Shown in pieces: positions 44,714 through 53,580 of a stretch of DNA of 64,000 nt. The notes below the pieces were generated by a model. That model was not told where the DNA came from and did not search any database. It saw only the letters and a list, made by a program, of their open reading frames with translations. Source of the stretch: Pseudomonas ekonensis (GTDB taxonomy: Bacteria > Pseudomonadota > Gammaproteobacteria > Pseudomonadales > Pseudomonadaceae). The stretch covers positions 1,054,001 through 1,118,000 of the forward strand of contig NZ_JAHSTS010000002.1 of the NCBI RefSeq assembly GCF_019145435.1, read 5' to 3'. A program made the position numbers and the translations under genes. Every line of letters starts with the position of its first letter. The first letter of the stretch is position 1.

Positions 44714-45601
44714 ATGTCCAAGACCGACATTCACGGCATCATCGGCTACACCGTCACCCCGTTCGGCGCCCACGGCGAAGGCCTCGACCTGCCGGCCCTC
44801 GGCCGCTCCATCGACCGGATGATCGACAGCGGCGTCCACGCCATCGCCCCGCTGGGCAGCACAGGCGAAGGCGCCTACCTGAGCGACGCCGAGTGGGATC
44901 AGGTCGCCGAGTTCAGCATTCGCCACGTGGCCAAGCGGGTGCCGACCATCGTCAGCGTGTCCGACCTGACCACCGCCAAGGCCGTCCGTCGTGCCCGTTT
45001 CGCCGAAGCCCACGGCGCCGACGTGGTGATGGTGCTGCCGGCCTCCTACTGGAAGCTCAGCGAAGCGGAGATCCTCGCCCACTACCGCGCCATCGGCGAC
45101 AGCATCGGCGTGCCGATCATGCTCTACAACAACCCGGCCACCAGCGGCACCGACATGTCGGTGGAGCTGATCCTGCGCATCGTCAACGGCGTGGAGAACG
45201 TGACCATGGTCAAGGAGAGCACCGGCGACATCCAGCGCATGCACAAGCTGCAACTGCTCGGCGAAGGCCGGGTGCCGTTCTACAACGGCTGCAACCCGCT
45301 GGCCCTGGAAGCGTTCGCCGCCGGGGCCCGAGGTTGGTGCACGGCGGCGCCGAACCTGATCGCGCCACTCAACCTGGACCTGTACGCCGCCACGCTGGCG
45401 GGCGACCTGGCCAAGGCGCGGGAGCTGTTCTACCGCCAGTTGCCGCTGCTGGACTTCATCCTCAAGGGCGGCCTGCCGGCGACGATCAAGGCCGGCCTGC
45501 GCGAGACCGGGCTGGAGGCCGGCGACCCGCGCCTGCCGGTGTTCCCGCTGAGCGAGGCCGGACGCACGCAACTCAAGGCGCTGCTCAAGCTCCTGCGCTG
45601 A
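44714..45601 (+). CDS. DapA-family lyase/synthase, not DHDPS
   Basis: A 295-residue class I aldolase-like enzyme of the DapA (dihydrodipicolinate synthase/N-acetylneuraminate lyase) family. The GSTGEG loop is near residue 48, Tyr138 in LYNNPATSG and the Schiff-base Lys167 in MVKESTGD are present. The arginine that in true DapA follows Tyr by five residues and binds the aspartate-semialdehyde carboxylate is Thr143 here, so a different aldehyde or keto-acid substrate is likely. The normal dapA is at 707-1585. A GGAG-containing leader and coupling to the class II aldolase gene suggest a joint catabolic pathway. Confidence 0.85.
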   Translation: MSKTDIHGIIGYTVTPFGAHGEGLDLPALGRSIDRMIDSGVHAIAPLGSTGEGAYLSDAEWDQVAEFSIRHVAKRVPTIVSVSDLTTAKAVRRARFAEAHGADVVMVLPASYWKLSEAEILAHYRAIGDSIGVPIMLYNNPATSGTDMSVELILRIVNGVENVTMVKESTGDIQRMHKLQLLGEGRVPFYNGCNPLALEAFAAGARGWCTAAPNLIAPLNLDLYAATLAGDLAKARELFYRQLPLLDFILKGGLPATIKAGLRETGLEAGDPRLPVFPLSEAGRTQLKALLKLLR

Positions 45602-45619
45602 TTCCGCCCTCCTGCAGGA

Positions 45620-45683
45620 GCGGGCCCGCTCGCGATGAGGCCGGCACAATCGAATGCCAGGCCGCCATCGCGAGCGGGCCCGC
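45620..45683. repeat. Inverted REP pair (BIME-like)
   Basis: Perfect 18-bp arms (45620-45637 and 45666-45683), core GCGGGCCCGCTCGCGATG, separated by 28 bases. Each arm also contains the palindrome GCGGGCCCGC. It lies between the DapA-like and YegP-type genes and is a likely strong hairpin terminator. Confidence 0.8.
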
Positions 45684-45698
45684 GCCCGCATCGGCGGT

Positions 45699-46043
45699 TC
45701 AGAGGACCGGCCGCGCCTTGTCCTTGACCGTCTTCGAAGGCCCGTTGGCCTTGACGCTGGCGATGCCCTTGTCGCAGGCGGCATCGGACGAATAGGCCTC
45801 GCTGCTGCCGATGACCTGGTGATTGGCAGCCTTGAGGTTGAAGTACGGGTGGCCGTCCTTCGTCGATTTTCGCTCGTAGCGTTCATCCAGCGGACTGTTG
45901 GCCTGCACCGCCGCGATGCCGGCCAGGGCCGCCGCGTGGGTGGTGTAAAGCTCGCCGGTCAAAATGGTCTCGGCGTTGGCGGCCTTCAGGACGAACCTGA
46001 ACTGGCCGTTGCTGCTTTTGCTCAATTCGTACCATCCGGACAT
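45699..46043 (-). CDS. YegP-family DUF1508 protein
   Basis: A 114-residue protein with two tandem DUF1508 repeats: GQFRFVLKAANAETILTGE (near residue 13) and GHPYFNLKAANHQVIGSSE (near 64), each followed by a similar Ala/Gly helix (AALAGIAAVQ, AACDKGIASVK). This is the YegP arrangement; function is unknown. The ATG at 46043 follows GGGAGCAGGAAC. It converges with the DapA-like gene, and is divergent from the ECF sigma gene. Confidence 0.87.
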   Translation of the reverse strand: MSGWYELSKSSNGQFRFVLKAANAETILTGELYTTHAAALAGIAAVQANSPLDERYERKSTKDGHPYFNLKAANHQVIGSSEAYSSDAACDKGIASVKANGPSKTVKDKARPVL

Positions 46044-46128
46044 GTTCCTGCTCCCGTCGATTGGACTTCCGACAGTAAAGACCCTTTGCGCGGTTCGGCC
46101 ACCGCATGACCTGTCGTTTGCCAACATG

Positions 46129-46147
46129 ACAAATAGCAATCATTCTC
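46129..46147 (+). promoter_or_regulatory. Candidate Fur box upstream of the ECF sigma gene
   Basis: A 19-base window with the AATCATT half-site matches 12 of 19 positions of the Fur consensus by hand alignment. It is followed by a second ATATCATT (46149-46156). Located 52-70 bases before the sigma start, it suggests iron repression. Confidence 0.6.
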
Positions 46148-46198
46148 GATATCATTCGCGCCTTTCTGCGCCCCCCCGCTCCGTCGAGAAGGATATCC

Positions 46199-46735
46199 AT
46201 GTCCCGCCCAACGCCCGATCCTCTGCCGGTGGATTCATTTCGCCGGTTCTACAGGGACATCCTGCATTACCTGCACAAACGCACGGACAACCCCAGCGAC
46301 GCGGCGGACATGACCCAGGACGTCTTCACCCAGTGGCTCGACTACCGCGACCGGGCCCAGGTCGAGCAGCCACGGGCCTTCCTGTTCCAGATGGCGCGCA
46401 ATCTGCTGCGCGACCACTGGCGGCGACAGAAAGTGCGACATATCATCCAGCCCGCCCACGAGGCGGACCCGGAGCCTATGGCCGACGAACGCCAGGATCC
46501 GCTGGCCGCAGCGCAACGCCAGCAGCGCCTGGAACAGCTCAAGGCGGTGCTGGGCGAACTGTCGCCGCGCCGGCGCGAGGCACTGATGCTGCACCGCTTC
46601 GAAGGCCTGAGCCAGGCGCAGATCGCCGAGCGCATGGGCATCTCGCTGAGCATGGTGGAAAAGCACATCGCCTGTGCGCTGTTGCACTGCAAGCAACGCC
46701 TGGATCACGACAACGGCACGGAGCAGCCTCAATGA
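46199..46735 (+). CDS. FecI-type ECF sigma factor (possibly HxuI)
   Basis: A 178-residue iron-starvation sigma factor. Region 2 contains NPSDAADMTQDVFTQWLDYRD, and region 4 has GLSQAQIAERMGISLSMVEKHI (near residue 140), the classic FecI-like HTH. It is followed with an ATGA overlap by its FecR-like partner, then by a TonB receptor with a signalling domain, so the three form a cell-surface signalling system. The gene order and a receptor of 852 residues resemble P. aeruginosa hxuIRA (haem signalling), which I recall but cannot verify. A Fur box lies upstream. Confidence 0.88.
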   Translation: MSRPTPDPLPVDSFRRFYRDILHYLHKRTDNPSDAADMTQDVFTQWLDYRDRAQVEQPRAFLFQMARNLLRDHWRRQKVRHIIQPAHEADPEPMADERQDPLAAAQRQQRLEQLKAVLGELSPRRREALMLHRFEGLSQAQIAERMGISLSMVEKHIACALLHCKQRLDHDNGTEQPQ

Positions 46736-47691
46736 ACGTCCCTCACGATTTGACCGTTGGCCCGGCGGGCGACAGCGTCGACGCGCAAGCCGCCGCCTGG
46801 TTCACGCGCAACCGCCGGCAACCGGGCCCCGCCACGCGCCGGGCATTCGAGTGGTGGCTGCGCGAGCCCGAACACGCCAAGGCCTATCAGGCGTTCGAAG
46901 CGCTGTGGGCCGACCTGGAAGGATTGCGGCCCTCGCAACGGCCGGCGGCCGTGGCGCCGCGAAAACCCGTCAGCCGTTGGCGCCCGGCGCTGGCGACGGC
47001 GGCGGCGTTGCTCTGCGCCGTGCTGGCCTTGCCGTTGGGCACGTCCCACGCGGTGCATCACCAACAGATCGCCACGCAGTCCAGGGACATGCGCACTCTC
47101 GAACTGCCGGACGGCAGCACGTTGTCGGTCAACGCCAACACGCAGCTGCGCATCGAGTTCGACAGCCAGCAGCGCCGGCTCATCCTCGAGCGCGGCCAGT
47201 TCTATGTGGACGTGGCGCCGGACAAGGAACGGCCGCTGTGGGTGCAGGCCGGCGACGCGACCGTGCGGGTGGTCGGCACCGGCTTCGATGTGCGGCGCAG
47301 CGATGCGCAACTGGTGGTGAGCGTCGCCCATGGCCAGGTGGCTTTCGCGCCGGCCAACCGGGCGCCGCTGCTGCTCGGTGCGCAGCAGCAAGCCGCGGTC
47401 GATCTGGCCGACGGCGCCGTGCGCCAGCAGACCCTGGCCGACGGCCAGGTGGCCGACTGGCGCACCGGGCATCTGTCGTTCCGCAACCGCGACCTCGCCA
47501 GCCTGGTGGACGAGCTGAACCTCTACCGCCCTCACCCTGTGCTGCTGGCCAACGCCAGACTGGGGCAGATCAAGGTTTCCGGCCATCTCGACACCCAGGA
47601 CCCGGACGCCCTGGTCAACGCCCTGCCCGCCCTGATTCCGGTGAAGGCCGTGCCCCTGGCCGACGGCCGCATCCGCCTGGAAAACCGCTGA
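46732..47691 (+). CDS. FecR-type anti-sigma/sigma regulator (possibly HxuR)
   Basis: A 319-residue inner-membrane signal relay. The N-terminal cytoplasmic DUF4880 domain (RRAFEWWLREPEHAKAYQAFEALW, about 34-58) binds the sigma factor. One membrane segment lies at about 84-105, and the periplasmic FecR domain (LELPDGSTLSVNANTQL, about 122-138) and C-terminal secretin/TonB-like domain follow. The start ATG overlaps the sigma stop codon (ATGA). A hairpin terminator separates it from the receptor gene. Confidence 0.88.
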   Translation: MNVPHDLTVGPAGDSVDAQAAAWFTRNRRQPGPATRRAFEWWLREPEHAKAYQAFEALWADLEGLRPSQRPAAVAPRKPVSRWRPALATAAALLCAVLALPLGTSHAVHHQQIATQSRDMRTLELPDGSTLSVNANTQLRIEFDSQQRRLILERGQFYVDVAPDKERPLWVQAGDATVRVVGTGFDVRRSDAQLVVSVAHGQVAFAPANRAPLLLGAQQQAAVDLADGAVRQQTLADGQVADWRTGHLSFRNRDLASLVDELNLYRPHPVLLANARLGQIKVSGHLDTQDPDALVNALPALIPVKAVPLADGRIRLENR

Positions 47692-47696
47692 CGGCA

Positions 47697-47738
47697 CCTC
47701 ACATGAGAATATTTTGCATTCGCATGTGAGGTTTTTTT
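47697..47738 (+). terminator. Intrinsic terminator between FecR-like and receptor genes
   Basis: CCTCACATG and CATGTGAGG (9-bp perfect arms, 17-base loop) followed by seven T. It immediately follows the FecR-type stop codon, so the receptor is likely driven from its own sigma-dependent promoter downstream. Confidence 0.88.
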
Positions 47739-47813
47739 CGCCTGTCCCGTCTTCCTCCGGTCTGCGTTCCGAACGCAGGCCTTTCCGGCCCTTTTGCCGC
47801 TTTGGGGGATTCC

Positions 47814-50372
47814 ATGTTTCGCGTGCTTTCGCCGTACCCGCTCACCTGCCTTCGACCGACCCTGCTCGCCGCCTGCCTGGCGTTCAGCGTTCAGGCCCAT
47901 GCCGACAACCTCAGCCTGCATCTGCCGGCGCAGCCGCTGGCCGCCTCGCTGAGCCAGATCGCGCAGCAGGCCGGGATCCAGCTGCTGTTCGATGAAGCGC
48001 AGCTGCGCGACCTCAAGGCCCCGGCCCTCGACGGCGAATACAGCGCGGAAGCCGCCATCCGGCAATTGCTGGAAAACAGCCCGTTCGGCCTGATCAAGGT
48101 CAACCAGACCTATGTGGTGCGCCCTCAAGAACCCGTGGCCAGCAGCGGCGACGGGATCCAGCTCGACGCCCTGAGCGTGATCGGCAGCGGCACCGAGGTC
48201 GATTCCGGCACCGTGGGCCGCTCGACCCTGACCCAGGCCGACATCGACCGCCGCCAGCCCGCCAACATCCCCAGCCTGCTCGCCACCCTGCCGGGCGTGA
48301 GCATGGGCGGATCGATGAAGCCCGGCGGCCAGACCATCAACATCTGGGGCCTGGGCGACGCCGAGGACGTACCGCTGACCGTCGACGGCGCCACCAAGAG
48401 CGGCTTCGAGCGCTATCAGCAGGGCACGATTTTCATCGAGCCGGAACTGATCAAACGCATCGAGGTGGAAAAAGGCCCGCACTCGGTGCTCACTGGCAAC
48501 GGCGGCTTCGGCGGCACCGTCCACATGGAAACCAAGGACGCGCCGGACCTGCTGCAAGAAGGTCGCAACAGCGGCGCGATGGTCAAGTACGGCTACGCCA
48601 GCAACGACCATCAGCAGACCTACAGCGGCGCCGCGTTCGGCCGCACCGAAGACGGCCGCGCCGACGCGCTGGTGTACCTGACCCGACGCGACGGCGGCGA
48701 CATGAAGCTGGCCGGTACCCCGCCGGATCCGGACAACCAGTTCCCGATCAACCCCAAGCGCCTGCCCAACAGCGCCCAGGACCTGGACGGCCAGTTGCTC
48801 AAGTTCAACCTGCACCTGGACGACGAGCACAGCGTGGGCCTGTCCTACTCGCGTTCGCAAAGCGAGCGCTGGACACCGTTCTCGTCCGCCAGCTACCCGA
48901 CGCCGCCGACCTGGTCCAACATCAAGCAGTACGGCTACGACAAGGCGCTCAAGCGCTTCCTGGCCAACCGCGAAACCGTCGACACCACCTGGTCGGCCAA
49001 GTACCAGTACCAGCCGCTGGACAACCGCCTGATCGACTTCAAGCTCAGCTATTCGGAGTCCAACACCGACCAGACCGACGAGCGCGACGCCACGGCGTTC
49101 TTCCAGACCTCCACCGGCGGACGCAAGATGGACACCGCCTACAAGGACCGCATCGTCGAGGCCAGCAACGTCAGCCTGTTCGAGACCGGCCCGCTGGCCC
49201 ACGCGTTCACCACCGGCGTGCAACTGCGCCGCCACAGCCGCGACACCGAAATGTGGATGCCGGGCAAGGCCTACGAGGTGCCCAAGTACAACGGCGGCCG
49301 CTTCCAGCCCAGCTTCATGCCCCAGGGCAAGGTCGACACCAACAGCGTCTACTTCCAGGATGCCATCACCCTGGGCGACTTCACCCTGACCCCGTCCCTG
49401 CGCTACGACCACGTGCGCAACCGCGGCGAAGCCAACGAAGCGCCGTACTACAACAACCCGGATCCGGCCTTCGGCCATGACTACAGCGACCGCACCTACA
49501 CCGGCTGGTCGCCGCGCCTGTCGGCCTTCTGGCGGATGACCCCGGACGTCGGCTTCTTCGTCGACTACAGCAAGACCTGGCGCGCGCCGGTGATCGACGA
49601 ACAGTACGAAGTCCAGGGCCTGGGCAGCCGCACCGCCACCAGCGTCGACCTCGACCCGGAACGCATCACCGGCTGGCGCGCCGGCAACATCAGCCACTTC
49701 GCCGGCGTGTTCACCGACCACGACAACGTGCAGGTGCGCACCACCCTGTTCCGCAACAAGATCGACGACGAGATCTTCAAGGCCACCGGCATCGGCTGCG
49801 AAAACCAGGCGATCAAGGGCGGCAGCATCGCCACCGACTGCAAAGGCATGGGCCCGATGGGCAACTACCGCAACATCGGCGGGGTGACCATCAAGGGCTT
49901 CGAGGTCGAGAGCTTCTATGACTCGACGTACCTGTTCGGCTCGCTGTCCTACTCGTGGATGACCGGCAAGCACGAGGGGGCCTACACCAACCCGTGGGGG
50001 CCGGACGTCTGGGCCCGGGACATTCCGCCGGCCAAGTGGGTGGCGGTGCTCGGCGTGAAGATCCCGTCCTGGGACGCTCAGGTCGGCTGGCAAGGCGAGT
50101 TCGTGCGCCAGACCGACCGCCTGCCGAGCGACAAGTACGGCTCCGGCAAGAACACCGTAGGCGATGTGTTCTACGACCAGTACGACAACGACCGCTACAA
50201 CGTGCAGGGCCTGTTCGCCAACTGGAAACCGCAGCAGCCTTACCTCAAGGGCACCGAGGTGAACCTGACCGTCGACAACCTGTTCAACGAGGACTACCGC
50301 CCGGCCCTCAGCGGTGACCGCGCCTACAGCCAGGGGCGCAACGCCAAAGTGAGCGTGACGCGGTTCTTCTGA
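47814..50372 (+). CDS. TonB-dependent receptor with signalling (STN) domain, haem-type
   Basis: An 852-residue outer-membrane transducer. It has a signal peptide (to about residue 31, QAHA) and an STN signalling domain (about 32-105, LPAQPLAASLSQIAQQAGIQ). The plug follows (about 130-250, with PGGQTINIWGLGDAED), then a 22-strand barrel ending KVSVTRFF. A WRAPVIDEQY motif near residue 590 resembles the FRAP motif of haem receptors. Context with the sigma/anti-sigma pair means ligand binding should induce its own gene. Haem as ligand is a family guess. The ATG at 47814 follows GGGGGA; the frame opens at a TTG 4 codons earlier. Confidence 0.88.
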   Translation: MFRVLSPYPLTCLRPTLLAACLAFSVQAHADNLSLHLPAQPLAASLSQIAQQAGIQLLFDEAQLRDLKAPALDGEYSAEAAIRQLLENSPFGLIKVNQTYVVRPQEPVASSGDGIQLDALSVIGSGTEVDSGTVGRSTLTQADIDRRQPANIPSLLATLPGVSMGGSMKPGGQTINIWGLGDAEDVPLTVDGATKSGFERYQQGTIFIEPELIKRIEVEKGPHSVLTGNGGFGGTVHMETKDAPDLLQEGRNSGAMVKYGYASNDHQQTYSGAAFGRTEDGRADALVYLTRRDGGDMKLAGTPPDPDNQFPINPKRLPNSAQDLDGQLLKFNLHLDDEHSVGLSYSRSQSERWTPFSSASYPTPPTWSNIKQYGYDKALKRFLANRETVDTTWSAKYQYQPLDNRLIDFKLSYSESNTDQTDERDATAFFQTSTGGRKMDTAYKDRIVEASNVSLFETGPLAHAFTTGVQLRRHSRDTEMWMPGKAYEVPKYNGGRFQPSFMPQGKVDTNSVYFQDAITLGDFTLTPSLRYDHVRNRGEANEAPYYNNPDPAFGHDYSDRTYTGWSPRLSAFWRMTPDVGFFVDYSKTWRAPVIDEQYEVQGLGSRTATSVDLDPERITGWRAGNISHFAGVFTDHDNVQVRTTLFRNKIDDEIFKATGIGCENQAIKGGSIATDCKGMGPMGNYRNIGGVTIKGFEVESFYDSTYLFGSLSYSWMTGKHEGAYTNPWGPDVWARDIPPAKWVAVLGVKIPSWDAQVGWQGEFVRQTDRLPSDKYGSGKNTVGDVFYDQYDNDRYNVQGLFANWKPQQPYLKGTEVNLTVDNLFNEDYRPALSGDRAYSQGRNAKVSVTRFF

Positions 50373-50377
50373 CCCGT

Positions 50378-50431
50378 CCGGCGGCGCCCTTGCGGGCGCC
50401 GGCCTGCTGGCTCCCGCAAGGGCGCCGCCGG
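50378..50431. terminator. Long hairpin between convergent receptor and DJ-1 genes
   Basis: Perfect 19-bp GC-rich arms (50378-50396 and 50413-50431) around a 16-base loop, immediately after the receptor stop. It lacks a T-run but is strongly stable and symmetric. Confidence 0.7.
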
Positions 50432-50435
50432 TCGG

Positions 50436-51017
50436 CTACAGGGTGATCTTGGTGCCCAGCAGCCCGAGGAACCCGGCCAGCCAGTGCGGATGCGCCGGCC
50501 AGGCCGGGGCGGTGGCCAGGTTGCCCTGGACATGGCCCTCGGTCACCGGGATGTCGATGTAGGTACCGCCGGCCAGACGCACCTCCGGCGCACAGGCCGG
50601 GTAGGCGCTGCACTCGCGCCCCTCCAGAACGCCCGCCGCCGCCAGCAGCTGCGCCCCGTGGCACACCGCCGCGATCGGCTTGCCGGCCTGGTCGAAGGCG
50701 CGCACCAGCTCCAGCACCTTCTCGTTCAACCGCAGGTATTCCGGCGCACGGCCGCCGGGGATCAGCAAGGCGTCGTAGTCCTTGGCCTGGACCTTGGCGA
50801 AATCGAAGTTCAGGGCGAACAGGTGACCGGGTTTCTCGCTGTAGGTCTGGTCGCCTTCGAAATCATGGATCGCCGTGCGCACCGTCTTGCCCGCCGCCTT
50901 GTCCGGGCACACGGCATGCACGGTGTGACCGACCATCTGCAGGGCCTGGAACGGCACCATCACTTCATAGTCTTCGACATAGTCGCCGACCAGCATCAGG
51001 ATTTTCTTTGCGGCCAT
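50436..51017 (-). CDS. DJ-1/PfpI family protein
   Basis: A 193-residue glutamine-amidotransferase-like fold protein. The nucleophile elbow AVCHGAQ (Cys near residue 120) and an N-terminal acidic motif [13 protein letters not shown] are present. Members include proteases, chaperones and glyoxalase/deglycase enzymes of the PfpI group; this sequence alone does not distinguish them. Its 3' end is 4 bases from the long hairpin. It is a single gene. Confidence 0.86.
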   Translation of the reverse strand: MAAKKILMLVGDYVEDYEVMVPFQALQMVGHTVHAVCPDKAAGKTVRTAIHDFEGDQTYSEKPGHLFALNFDFAKVQAKDYDALLIPGGRAPEYLRLNEKVLELVRAFDQAGKPIAAVCHGAQLLAAAGVLEGRECSAYPACAPEVRLAGGTYIDIPVTEGHVQGNLATAPAWPAHPHWLAGFLGLLGTKITL

Positions 51018-51097
51018 GGCCCAGGCTCCTCAGGTAAATGCACAGGAACCTACAAGGTAGACCGGATTCGCCGCCTCTGCGGACTTGTGGCTTGCAC

Positions 51098-51173
51098 CTT
51101 GCCGCTTACCGCTTACCGCTTACCGCTTACCGCTTACCGCTTACCGCTTGCCGCTTGCCGCTTGCCGCTTGCA
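51098..51173. repeat. Tandem heptamer array CTTRCCG
   Basis: Ten perfect 7-base units (CTTGCCG, six CTTACCG, then three CTTGCCG) plus a partial CTTGCA. A diverged CTTGCAC precedes at 51091. It lies between divergent DJ-1 and EamA genes. The frame through it gives an artefactual Leu/Pro/Ala/Tyr repeat. Confidence 0.92.
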
Positions 51174-51277
51174 ACCAAACTGTACCGACCATTCTGCGGC
51201 CAGCTGTAAGCGCCAAACCCGGCGGTTTATGGCTAGATGAACCCACCTCCCTGCCACCTTCCTTACCGGTCGCCAAC

Positions 51278-52168
51278 ATGTCCTCCCGCGAAAACACCGG
51301 CATGGCCCTGGGCCTGCTCGGCGTTGTGATCTTCAGCCTCACCCTGCCCTTCACCCGGATCGTGGTGCAGGAACTGCACCCGCTGCTCAACGGCCTGGGC
51401 CGTGCCTTGTTCGCGGCGGTGCCGGCGGCATTGTTGCTGTTGTGGCGACGGGAAAAGTGGCCGACCTGGCATCAGGTCAAAGGCCTGAGCCTGGTGATCG
51501 CCGGCGTGATCCTGGGCTTTCCGGTGCTGTCGGCCTGGGCCATGCAGACCTTGCCGGCGTCCCATGGCGCACTGGTCAACGGCCTGCAACCGCTGTGCGT
51601 GGCGCTGTACGCCGCGTGGCTGTCCCACGAGCGGCCGTCGAAGGCCTTCTGGGCCTGCGCAGCCCTGGGCAGCGCGCTGGTGCTCGGCTACGCGCTGCTC
51701 AGCGGCGCCGGCAGCATCCAGGCCGGCGACCTGCTGATGCTCGCCGCCATTGCGGTGGGTGGACTGGGCTACGCCGAGGGCGGCCGGCTGGCCAAGGAGA
51801 TGGGCGGCTGGCAGGTGATCTGCTGGGCGCTGGTGCTGTCGACGCCGCTGCTGGTCGGCCCGGTGCTGTACCTGGCGCTGCAGCATCAGGGCGCGGTGTC
51901 GGCGAAGACCTGGTGGGCGTTCGGCTACGTCGCGCTGTTCTCGCAGTTCATCGGCTTCTTCGCCTGGTACGCCGGCCTGGCCATGGGCGGCATCGCCCGG
52001 GTCAGCCAGATCCAGCTGCTGCAGATCTTCTTCACCATCGCGTTTTCGGCGCTGTTCTTCGGCGAGCACGTGGAGCCGGTCACCTGGGTGTTTGCCTGCG
52101 GGGTGATCGCGACGGTGATGCTCGGGCGCAAGACCGCGGTGCAATCGAAGGTGAGAGCCACCGCCTAG
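51278..52168 (+). CDS. EamA-family DMT transporter
   Basis: A 296-residue inner-membrane protein with ten predicted helices in two EamA repeats (about residues 9-140 and 150-283). Typical segments are ALGLLGVVIFSLTLPFTRIVV at the start and FFTIAFSALFFGEHVEPVTW in the second half. The substrate is unknown. The frame runs through the heptamer array upstream, but the ATG at 51278 begins the first helix normally. Confidence 0.88.
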   Translation: MSSRENTGMALGLLGVVIFSLTLPFTRIVVQELHPLLNGLGRALFAAVPAALLLLWRREKWPTWHQVKGLSLVIAGVILGFPVLSAWAMQTLPASHGALVNGLQPLCVALYAAWLSHERPSKAFWACAALGSALVLGYALLSGAGSIQAGDLLMLAAIAVGGLGYAEGGRLAKEMGGWQVICWALVLSTPLLVGPVLYLALQHQGAVSAKTWWAFGYVALFSQFIGFFAWYAGLAMGGIARVSQIQLLQIFFTIAFSALFFGEHVEPVTWVFACGVIATVMLGRKTAVQSKVRATA

Positions 52169-52194
52169 GTTTTGCCCGGCGGTGATTTGACTGA

Positions 52195-52222
52195 CGCCAT
52201 CGCCAGCCTGCTGGCGATGGCG
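52195..52222. repeat. REP-like palindrome
   Basis: CGCCATCGCCAG and CTGGCGATGGCG, perfect 12-bp arms around a 4-base loop, between convergent EamA and methyltransferase genes. A related core (CAGCCTGCTGGCGATGGCG) also appears unpaired near 40757. Confidence 0.7.
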
Positions 52223-52247
52223 TCCGCCCAGCCCCCCGCAACTCAGG

Positions 52248-53456
52248 TCAGGCCAGGTAACCGTCGGCCCGCAGCAGGGTTTCCAGGCAGTGCTCGCTGA
52301 TGTGGTAGAACGCCTTCAGTTCCTGGATCTTCTCCAGCAGCCGGGCCGGATCCACCGGTTCGGCGCGCTTGACCGCCAGGATCATCTTGTTCTTGTTGGT
52401 GTGCTCCAGCGAAATGAACTCGAACACCTTGGTCTCGTAGCCGCAGGCCTCCAGGAACAGCGCGCGCAGGCTGTCGGTGACCATTTCCGCCTGCTGCCCC
52501 AGGTGCAGGCCGTATTGCAGCATCGGCTTGAGCAGCGCCGGGCTCTGGATCTGCAGGCGGATCTGCTTGTGGCAGCACGGCGAGCACAGGATGATCGACG
52601 CCCCGGAGCGGATGCCGGTGTGGATCGCGTAATCGGTGGCGATGTCGCAGGCATGCAGGGCGATCATCACGTCCAGCTCGCTCGGCGCCACGCTGCGCAC
52701 GTCGCCGCACTTGAACGCCAGGCCCGGGTGCGCCAGCTTCTGCGCGGCGGCGTTGCACAGGTCGACCATCTCTTGGCGCAGCTCGACGCCGGTGACTTCG
52801 CCCTCGGCCTTGAGGGTGTTGCGCAGGTAGTCATGGATGGCGAAGGTCAGGTAGCCCTTGCCCGAGCCGAAGTCCGCCACCCGCACCGGTTTGTCCAGCG
52901 CCAGCGGCGACGAGGTCAGCGCATGGCTGAACACTTCGATGAACTTGTTGATCTGCTTCCACTTGCGCGACATCGCCGGGATCAGCTCGCCCTGGGCGTT
53001 GGTCACGCCCAGGTCCGTGAGGAACGGCCGGTTCAGTTCGAGGAAGCGGTGCTTCTCGCGGTTGTGGCCGGCGGTCGGCGCTTCGCGCAGTTGCTGGGGT
53101 TTGCTCATGAACAGCGAAGGCTTGCCCTTCTTGCTGTATTCGAGCTGGGCTTCGTCGGTCAGCGTCAGCAGGTGCGCGTTCCTGAACGACCCGGGCAACA
53201 GACCGGCGACCGCCGCCACACCGTCGGCCAGGGCCAGGTTCTTGGTGATGTCGCGGGTCTTGTAGCGGTAGACGAAGGACAGGCTCGGCTGGCCCTTGAC
53301 CGTCACCGGTTTGATGATGACCCGCTGCAGGTCCGCCTCGTCGCCGACGTACCGGGCCAGCACCAGTTTGATGAAGCCGTTCTGATCGAGGCTGGTTTGC
53401 AGCAGGCCGATGAACCTGGCGTGCTGATCGGGGGTGGAAGCGGCGGTGACGGACAT
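52248..53456 (-). CDS. SAM-dependent methyltransferase (METTL25/RRNAD1-like)
   Basis: A 402-residue protein with a class I methyltransferase domain in the middle. SAM motif I is VADFGSGKGYLTFAIH (near residue 193), followed by GVELRQEMVDLCNAAA and MIALHACDIATDYAI, then the family-specific SPCCHKQIR near 300. This arrangement is the Methyltransf_32 group, related to METTL25/RRNAD1. The substrate is unknown. ATG 53456 is preferred over a start 14 codons earlier. Confidence 0.82.
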   Translation of the reverse strand: MSVTAASTPDQHARFIGLLQTSLDQNGFIKLVLARYVGDEADLQRVIIKPVTVKGQPSLSFVYRYKTRDITKNLALADGVAAVAGLLPGSFRNAHLLTLTDEAQLEYSKKGKPSLFMSKPQQLREAPTAGHNREKHRFLELNRPFLTDLGVTNAQGELIPAMSRKWKQINKFIEVFSHALTSSPLALDKPVRVADFGSGKGYLTFAIHDYLRNTLKAEGEVTGVELRQEMVDLCNAAAQKLAHPGLAFKCGDVRSVAPSELDVMIALHACDIATDYAIHTGIRSGASIILCSPCCHKQIRLQIQSPALLKPMLQYGLHLGQQAEMVTDSLRALFLEACGYETKVFEFISLEHTNKNKMILAVKRAEPVDPARLLEKIQELKAFYHISEHCLETLLRADGYLA

Positions 53457-53580
53457 GCGGAAAACGGCCTCGGACGGGGCAAATCGGGAATGGCGCACAG
53501 TTTAGGGGGGATGGGCGTCGGGGACACGCAGTTATTTGCCCAACGGCGCAGATTCCCCCTGTGCCGGATCGCCACAGGCC

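Noticed and set aside
51038..51277. N-terminal extension of the EamA transporter through the CTTRCCG array
   Set aside because: Same heptamer artefact; the membrane protein begins at 51278 with a normal first helix.
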